64,000 nucleotides of DNA from Tetrapyrgos nigripes (lineage: Eukaryota > Basidiomycota > Agaricomycetes > Agaricales > Campanellaceae), in the NCBI GenBank assembly GCA_013368315.1, contig JAACJM010000129.1, positions 124,001-188,000 on the forward strand, in the 5' to 3' direction. Every line of letters starts with the position of its first letter. Positions within the stretch are counted from its first letter, which is position 1. Under the pieces are notes generated by a model. The model saw only the letters and a list, made by a program, of their open reading frames with translations, had not been told where the DNA came from and did not search any database. This document shows positions 57,679-64,000 of the stretch, piece after piece. A program made the position numbers and the translations under genes.

Positions 57679-60580
57679 TCAATAAGTGTTGACAATATCT
57701 GACTTGCTCAGTCCTCCCAAAGATGCTCGAGTAGGCCTCTTCAGGTTCTTCTTATTGACAGCGAGCACATTGTTTGACAATGCAACAATCTGTTATCAAC
57801 TAGTTAGCTTCGGCTGTCTATCAACGCATGTCAACGGCAACTCACAATCTCCTTGTCATCGCCGAATTTGAAATTGTCTTGTACAACGAGGTCTTCATAT
57901 TTCTTGATTTCATACCGATCAGTGAAACCCTTCTTCACCTTCCCAAAGTCCCATGCGATGACGAATTGCCCTGTGGAAGTTACAATCGCGTTCTCTTCTT
58001 GGCCCTCACCCATATTGAACCTGCAAAAAAGTTGTTACAATCAGAAAGCGGGGACGGAAGCGAATGCTGACCTAGCGGGTGTGAAGGATACTTCGTGGTT
58101 CATATAAGCTACATGTTCGTTACGGAGCTGGAGCCGACGAGGAATCGGTTTGGCATTAGCAGGGAAGCTACGGTCGAAGCCTAAGCTACCAGCATATTTG
58201 CCGTCTCCGATGAGAGTGTCGATAAGAAGCAAGTACGTCTTCGTGGTGGCGACGATCCAGCGACCGTCAGCGGTGACATCGATGCCGACAATGGGGTCAC
58301 CCAAAGGAGGCAGAGCCGTCTTGGCGTTCTTCCCGATAGAATCAAAGAGACGAATATCACCCTTCTCACTGGCAACGGCAAGTTTTCCAGAAGCAGTGGT
58401 GGTGACACCGGAAAACTTGTTCTTCCCAGCGTACTGCTTGTACTGGCTGTCTACCATCTTGCTGCCGGAAACACGGGGATCGATACGGAACAGAGCATTG
58501 TGCGATGCACCGACCAAAGTTTGCTCTCGCGTCATTTCAGCAAACTTGTTGTCTGGGGCCATATGATCGACACTGATGTCGTCGTGGACTTTCCATTCTT
58601 CGACCACTTTGCCCCGTTCAATGTCCATGCTGTACAAGGAATGCGGATCGCCAGGGTTCATCAAAACCATCTTTGTGTCTTGATCATGAAGCATGATCTA
58701 CGAGGCACGTTAAAAAACACGATGATAATCCGAAAGAAGAAAGAAAAGACGCACATTCTTGGGCTTGAATTCTTTGCCTTTGGTTGTGGCGATTTTGCTA
58801 ATGGTGGCATAGTATTTAACATCTTTGTTGGCATGGTTGAAAACACCAATATTGTTGCCACGAACGACGTAGGAACGATCGCCCTTGTACCCAACAGTGA
58901 GTAGGGAATTGCTGTCGCCTGTCTTCATAGAAGGTGGTAGGTCTTCATCGTCATCTTCTGCTTCATCTTCCTCTTCTGAGTCGCTGGCTTCTGTGCAACG
59001 CGTGAGCATTGGTGGGTGTACCTTGGATACACAAAGAGAGACTAACCTGGATCGAGCTCCGATGCAACTTCGTCTTCGTCTTCTTCCTCATCTTCGACAT
59101 CCAGCATTTCTACATCTTCGTTATTCGAGCTCATGACGTAATTCTGTTCCTCTTGCTGCAAAGGTACTTTCAGATTAGGGGCTGCGTGAAAAAGCATAGA
59201 CGTTATCAAGAACGCACCTTAATCTTATCCCAGGATACCTGATGCAAGGTCTCCCAAGAAACTTGCGAAAACTTGGCGTACCATTCATCATATACCTCCT
59301 GAGAAGGGAACATGAAAAGCCAACTGTTCACCTGGCCGGGCGTGACATGATTCCAGGTAAGAGACCTGAGCTTTGGTGACCACCGAGGATTCATGCTGGG
59401 CTCCACATCATGTACAAGAAGGACATCGCTATCGACTGAAGCAGCCATGGTGTAGGAAAATCCAGCGACATTCCTCTTCACAAGGTGGGCAGTGACGATA
59501 CCCTGATGAGCAAACTGACCGCCACCGTCGTTATCAGGTTGCCAGTAATAGAGTTCAACCTCAGTCGAGACTATGACTGGATTCCCTATGGATGATATCG
59601 GGATGTCGTCATTGGCTTTAGCCTTCCCTTTAGGTTGAGCCACCTCAGGCTCGGGCATCTTTGGGGCAGGACCGGTGACTTCCTCGATTGAAGAGCTCGA
59701 TGGTGCTTTGTTAGCGGCCTTGCGCCTAGGAGTGGGTTTCTTGGAAGTGGGAGGTCTGGGAAAACCACTGGGTTACCAAATGACTTCATAGACAGACAAT
59801 AAGCTTCGCACCTCCAAATAAACTCCTCCAGATCAGCGTCGCTCACCGAATCCGCACTGGCTCTGTACTTGCGTTCATACATGGCTCTGTACATGCAGGT
59901 TTCGAAGAACGCTTTGGTCGGTTCGTTTGTGCCAGCTGCGACGTATTCAAACATCTCGTCCACGTCCCCGTAAAGATCGCGCCAGATAAAAGTGGGTTCG
60001 CCATCGGTTTGACCTGTGCGGAACTCGAGTTCCTCAGCGATAAGGAAATTACGCTCTTCATCGGCTGTATATACATAAAACGAGATGTTAGGAACACGCT
60101 TGGTGGTCTGTTGTACCACTCACTTTCTGAATCGTCCTCCAGTAGCTCCTCATCGCCCTCTTCATATACTCTTGTTATGACCAACTCGAAGTTGTGCTCG
60201 GCTGCTGGTACACGACGAATAGTAGCCATTGCCTCGTTGTAACTAGAGGCATCGGATAAATGGTGGAATGGATAATAGCAGATTGTGAATGGACGTACAT
60301 GCATTCTCTAGATGATCGTATATTTCCTGGTCGAACTAGATAGAGCTGTCCGGTGGCAATCTTGACCACTAAAGAGGGTGTGAGCTTGGAAAAGCCAGAG
60401 GAAAGGCACTATTTCGCGTACCTTCGGCAGCATTGGGATCCTCTACAAAGAAAAGGTCAGCTTTAGATCAACACTGCTGCAAAAACCACTGACGCCACAC
60501 TCTGCCGATCACTGTAGAATCCTGTTGAGAAAAACATTACTAAAGAAACGAAAAGACTCACAGTTTCTGAAGATGTTCAT
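57679..60580 (-). CDS. VID27: Vacuolar import and degradation protein VID27
   Basis: Cytoplasmic protein needed in yeast for vacuolar degradation of fructose-1,6-bisphosphatase. Starts MNIFRN, then KIATGQLYLVRPGN, AEHNFELVITRVYEEG and LEFRTGQTDGEPTFIWRDL of the N-terminal region. The middle PH-like part has VELYYWQPDNDGG, and the C-terminal beta-propeller has LTVGYKGDRSYVVRGNNIG, HDDISVDHMAPDNKFAEMT, SGVTTTASGKLAVASEKGDI and DPIVGIDVTADGRWIVATT. It ends TRASLGGLSKSDIVNTY. About 790 residues in more than eight exons, all in frame. Confidence 0.92.
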
Positions 60581-60728
60581 GGTAGTGAAGGAGTCAGAGT
60601 ACAAAGGCAAGGAGTCGCGGTAGACATAGTCACGTCAATCACGTTAATCACGGGTCACGCACCCGCAACAGGGCCAAAGCGCGACTGCTTTGCAACTGCA
60701 TTGACACCGTACCAAAGATACTTTGGCC

Positions 60729-61108
60729 ATGTCTTCCGACTCCCCAAGCTCGAACCTGCGCGAAAGAAACGCGTCAAACGGAACCTCAATCAGAGAAGTA
60801 ATTCCTTCAGTCGCGTCTCTCAAACTTTCGACCAATCTCTCTCTGTGCAGTCACCTTTAGGACACTCTTCTTCGACCTCCACCATTTCCGAGACACCTCC
60901 TGGTGCTGCTAGTTCTTCTAGTTCTTCTAGTGCTCGTCTCACGCGGGATGCTCCGAGAGCCTCTCTTCGCGGTCTGTTCACACCTACATCTGGCACGCCT
61001 ATATCTGGCACACCCAGAACACCCGTTGTCCGTTCGGACCCTTCCATCCTCACCTGTTTTGATCCCTCTGATAGAGAATTGTACGACTTGTGGGCACCAA
61101 AGCGATAG
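60729..61108 (+). CDS. Small protein of unknown function with a conserved-looking C-terminus
   Basis: Two exons, 60729-60797 and 60851-61108, joined by a 53-nt intron (GTAATT..GTGCAG) with clean ends. The product is 108 residues: MSSDSPSSNLRERNASN, a Ser-rich middle, and a C-terminus with repeated SGTP/TPRTP motifs ending in FDPSDRELYDLWAPKR. A longer unspliced frame from 60701 also exists, but the spliced form starts with a typical MSS and avoids a basic N-terminus. The tail looks structured and may be the functional part. No domain recognised. Confidence 0.55.
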
Positions 61109-61437
61109 CTATACATCTAGGCCAAAACTGAATATTATGTGACTCGTCTTGCTATCTGTCCGAGATGACCGACAAAGCAGCGCATGTACTCCTGCTTCCC
61201 AAAATACTCAAGGAGTTTTGCGCCAGGCACAAGACTGCTAGTGCCATTCAGTTCACGGAAGCCGGGGCAGTCAGTTTCGAACCGGTAATGACACACATGT
61301 CTTTATACAGTATGATTTCTCCCAACCGCTCCCACATGGTATGGTGGTCCATCCACACATACCGGATCCCCCTGAAAAGCACTAGTTGTTCCTTCCTCCC
61401 ACTTTCCTCTTGTGCTTGAAGGTCAAGCAACAGTACG

Positions 61438-62724
61438 ATGGGTTCCTTCTCTACTGTGTTTCTCTCCTTATGTCTACTACTGGGCTTCGCTCGATCAGCT
61501 TTTGCTGCCCGAAGACCAGATCTTCCACGTCCAGCTGACCCCTTCGCTGACCCTCGACATGATCCATACAATCCTCTCAAATACATAGCATCCAACGTTT
61601 TGACAGCAGTCGCTTTCAGTGAGTCTTCGAAATTTCATAATCTTTGAGTCTTCTTCCTAAGAATTACAGCTCTGTTGATATTAACGGGCCTTGCCCAAAC
61701 TTGGTGTTTAAGGAAATGGGGAGCCAAGTGGATGTCAGTGATGACAATCGGTATCTATAGTGAGTACTGATCCGAATCAAGCATTCTCTTCCTCTCAGTT
61801 ACCTTTCTTCGCCAGCATTCTCATTCGGTATCGGCATTCGATTTGGGTTGCATGAACATCCAGAATCCAAGGGCCTGTACATCGTTGAATACCTCCTCGT
61901 AGTGCTTTCGGTATGTCGCATCCAATTCTTTGCTCTGTGCTCGAAAATGAACCAATGAACGACAGCCATGCGCTTTTATTGCTGCAGAATATGTACTTCT
62001 GGGACGTCTTGCACGTTATTTACAATGCGATCAGCATCTGGTCGTGTCTCCTCTTCGCATCACGATCACATTTATTTCGTCCGATATTACGACGTTTCTA
62101 ATCCAGGTGCGTTTCTCGACGCGTCCATGTGTCCATTGGTTGACTGAGGGAATGTTGTTTAGGCTATTGGAGGTTCCATGTCGATATCAGCCAATAACCA
62201 ACCTCTGGCGTTGGCTGGCTCAAGGGTGCGTAGGCCTTGTCGTTTGATCGCTTGTTGGTTCCTTACAGTCTGTCTAGGTTTTCCTGACCGGTCTAGCCTT
62301 ACAGCTGCTTTCATTTTTGATCTTTACATGCATATTTGGCTTGTTCATCTATCGAGTGTACCGATACGAGTATGACATTTTTGTGATGGATGCAGAGAAG
62401 AAATGGTATCGGGACTGGAGAGCCTTGGCTGGCACGCAACTTGTCTCTAATATTGGGATACTAGTACGTTGTAGTGACCTTTTCCGCCTAGCCAAACCTA
62501 ACCTGTCCAACGTGTAGATTCGTTCAGTGTACAGGACGGTTGAACTGTCAGAAGGGTTCCAAGGACACCTCGCCACATCAGAAGCCTTCTTTTATGGACT
62601 AGACACCCTGCCGTTGTTCATTGCCATCGTAGTATATGTGCCATTTTGGCCAGGAAGGTTCATCACGAACCAAACAAGACCAGCAGTAGAGGAACGGGCT
62701 AGTAACGATTCGAAGCAGAATTAG
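61438..62724 (+). CDS. RTA1-like lipid-translocating protein
   Basis: Seven-helix membrane protein of the fungal RTA1/Rsb1 family (resistance to aminocholesterol; sphingoid-base export). It starts with a signal-peptide-like segment (MGSFSTVFLSLCLLLGFARSAFA), then NPLKYIASNVLTAVAF, IYTFSFGIGIRFGL, GLYIVEYLLVVLSPCAFIA and AAEYVLLGRLARYL, FISSDITTFLIQAIGGSM, VFLTGLALQLLSFLIF, and the C-terminal SEAFFYGLDTLPLFIAI. These match family order (EYxxL, SDxxxxxxQ.GG, GxxxQ). About 335 residues; introns are short and join in frame. Substrate unknown. Confidence 0.85.
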
Positions 62725-62771
62725 ATTGGCGTAGAGTAGACAAGAGTTGATGTATGACTTACGAAGAATGA

Positions 62772-63254
62772 CTATAAACCACCGAGAAAGGCAGCCAGAC
62801 TGGATGATTTCTGAATGGTCTGCTTTTCCTTTTCCTCCCTTAGCCTATTCCGAGCCAGCATCTCCTGTAAGCCGACTTTCTTCTTCGGACGTGATTTGGG
62901 TTTTAAGGAACTTTGTTGGACAGATGGTTCGGGAGGTTTAACAGCAGACAGAGATAGATGGGTTTGTTTGGTGGCCGCCCTGCGGTTCCTGTTAGAGAAC
63001 AGCGACTCGTTTCCTGGTTGTATTGATTGCTCGTTCATCCATTCACAAGTGTCGCACTTGGACTGACGGCATCTGGACTTGTTTGGTTTTCGAACGATGC
63101 GGGTGGTACTACCACCGTAAAAGAGTAAAGAGCCGCAGCGCGCACATGCGTCTGAGGTATGGACTCGCGTGCCGTGAAGAGCAGCAAGATTTGACGAGAC
63201 GGAGAAGAAGGCGTGCGGCAGTGTTGACTGGAATTTGGCAGTAGTGGGCTCCAT
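62772..63254 (-). CDS. Zinc-ribbon protein, possibly RNase P/MRP Rpr2/Snm1-like
   Basis: A single open frame of 160 residues. The middle carries two CxxC pairs (CARCGS, and CDTC about 30 residues later) with the typical spacing of a zinc ribbon, and STTRIVRK between them. Proteins of the Rpr2/Rpp21/Snm1 group (RNase P and RNase MRP subunits) have a helical N-terminus, a ribbon with CGS and a basic tail; here helices and the basic segment PKSRPKKKVG fit. The match is only in pattern, so I give no symbol. It ends SSSLAAFLGGL at 62772. Confidence 0.6.
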   Translation of the reverse strand: MEPTTAKFQSTLPHAFFSVSSNLAALHGTRVHTSDACARCGSLLFYGGSTTRIVRKPNKSRCRQSKCDTCEWMNEQSIQPGNESLFSNRNRRAATKQTHLSLSAVKPPEPSVQQSSLKPKSRPKKKVGLQEMLARNRLREEKEKQTIQKSSSLAAFLGGL

Positions 63255-63357
63255 AATTGTTACGTAATTAAAAGAACAAAGGAAAAAGTGCTTTTGTTCC
63301 GCAATAAGATGGCGTATAAAAAGCCATCATGGCTTCTCTCGACGTCTAAACCCCATC

Positions 63358-64000
63358 ATGACTAAATCTACTTCTCGTATCACCAAGGGCTGGCTTTCTC
63401 GCTCCAAGTCCCAGCCAGCTGAGGTCTCTACTAATCCTTCTCGTCATCGCTCAATAGAGCTCCTATCTGGAAATGCAAAACTTCTGGGCACTGGTGCCGT
63501 GACAATTAGTGAGTGCGCTCTGTCTCTCTCCTTTGTTGTGGGTCTGACACAAAAACAACATAGTCCGCCGACCTGAAGACGCGCTTTTCGAGCTTCGTTC
63601 TCTCTCGGAAAAGTCGGAATCCCCTCCGCCACCCATTCCTGCAGAACCGCACGTCGTCCAATACCACGACTCTGACTTTACCGACGACGACGGAGACGAC
63701 GAAGACGAAGCAGACGACATGCTCACTTTCCCCGAATCGCATTCTCCACCACCTCCTTCTCGTTCGTGTCCCGAGCCACCTCTTGCCTGCTCTTCTCCTC
63801 CTCGTCGTTCCTCCTTGAAAGTCTCGAACAAGTCCAATCGCTCGAGTATGGAGGAAGTACCTCCACTTCCCACAAATCTCGCTTCTCCTCCTCCTCCTCC
63901 TCCTTTCCATGCAATCCTCCTTTCCGAGGTACCGACAAGTCACGTAGATCCTACCAAGATCATGGTCACTCTCGAAACGTGTACACAGACCTTTCGCACC
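63358..64000 (+). CDS. N-terminal part of an unknown Pro/Ser-rich protein, cut by the window edge
   Basis: Starts MTKSTSRITKGWLSRSKS; one intron after GTGAVTI leads into IRRPEDALFELRSLSEK. A long disordered segment follows (SPPPPIPAEP, a D/E-rich run, then PPPPPPFHAILLSE). The last visible part, VDPTKIMVTLETCTQTF, looks like the start of a folded domain. The frame is open to the right edge, so the gene continues beyond the window. Confidence 0.7.

Noticed and set aside
61165..61419. Short plus-strand open frame starting MTDKAAHVLLLPKILKEF
   Set aside because: Only about 40 residues look coding and no second exon joins cleanly; it lies just upstream of the RTA1-like gene and may be part of its 5' region.

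Overview
The window is nuclear DNA of a filamentous basidiomycete, most likely a mushroom-forming agaricomycete. Genes lie close together on both strands and are cut by many short introns, mostly 46-60 nt, with GTRNGY donors and a CTAAC-like branch site a few bases before the YAG acceptor. A dual-domain fluoride exporter, a trifunctional HIS4, an NAD-isocitrate dehydrogenase regulatory subunit, an Argonaute and large P-loop GTPase/coiled-coil proteins all fit this group. There are no bacterial operons, no CRISPR array, no tRNA or rRNA that I can see, and no intact transposon.

Layout. 1-608: C-terminus of a transcription-factor-like protein. 0.8-4.3 kb: TspO/MBR protein and HIS4, divergent with almost no space between them. 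4.4-11 kb: pyruvate dehydrogenase E1 beta, a short-chain reductase, an ACMSD-type amidohydrolase/decarboxylase and a membrane-anchored alpha/beta hydrolase. 11.1-16.4 kb: a lipoxygenase directly joined, in frame through a good intron, to a GTPase/coiled-coil unit, and a head-to-head paralogue of that GTPase. 16.6-18.3 kb: IDH1. 18.4-26.5 kb: one very large UNC80-like gene. 26.6-31.7 kb: a conserved unknown protein, a DUF262 (ParB-like) nuclear protein and the cohesion-loader subunit DCC1. 32.1-39 kb: glutamine synthetase, SF3b subunit 2 and an arrestin-like adaptor. 39.3-43.6 kb: Argonaute, followed by 1.8 kb without a gene. 45.4-52.7 kb: a disordered protein, a Ca2+-regulated mitochondrial carrier, a VTT/Tvp38-type membrane protein and ribosomal protein eL36. 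52.9-64 kb: casein kinase 2 beta, fluoride exporter FEX, a DUF7704 membrane protein, VID27, a small protein, an RTA1-like transporter, a zinc-ribbon protein and the start of another gene.

Most of this is housekeeping: amino-acid and central carbon metabolism (HIS4, GLN1, PDB1, IDH1), splicing and translation (SF3B2, eL36), chromosome cohesion (DCC1), signalling (CK2 beta), RNA silencing (Argonaute). The unusual part is 11.1-16.4 kb, where a GTPase/coiled-coil module appears to be fused to a lipoxygenase. Several genes (lipoxygenase, minus-strand GTPase, UNC80-like, Argonaute, perhaps DUF262) show single-base frame breaks, some of them in short homopolymers, while most housekeeping genes are clean. 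This could be uncorrected assembly indels or real decay, and it affects how far the fusion can be trusted. All calls rest on reading the sequence and on family knowledge; no database search was run.
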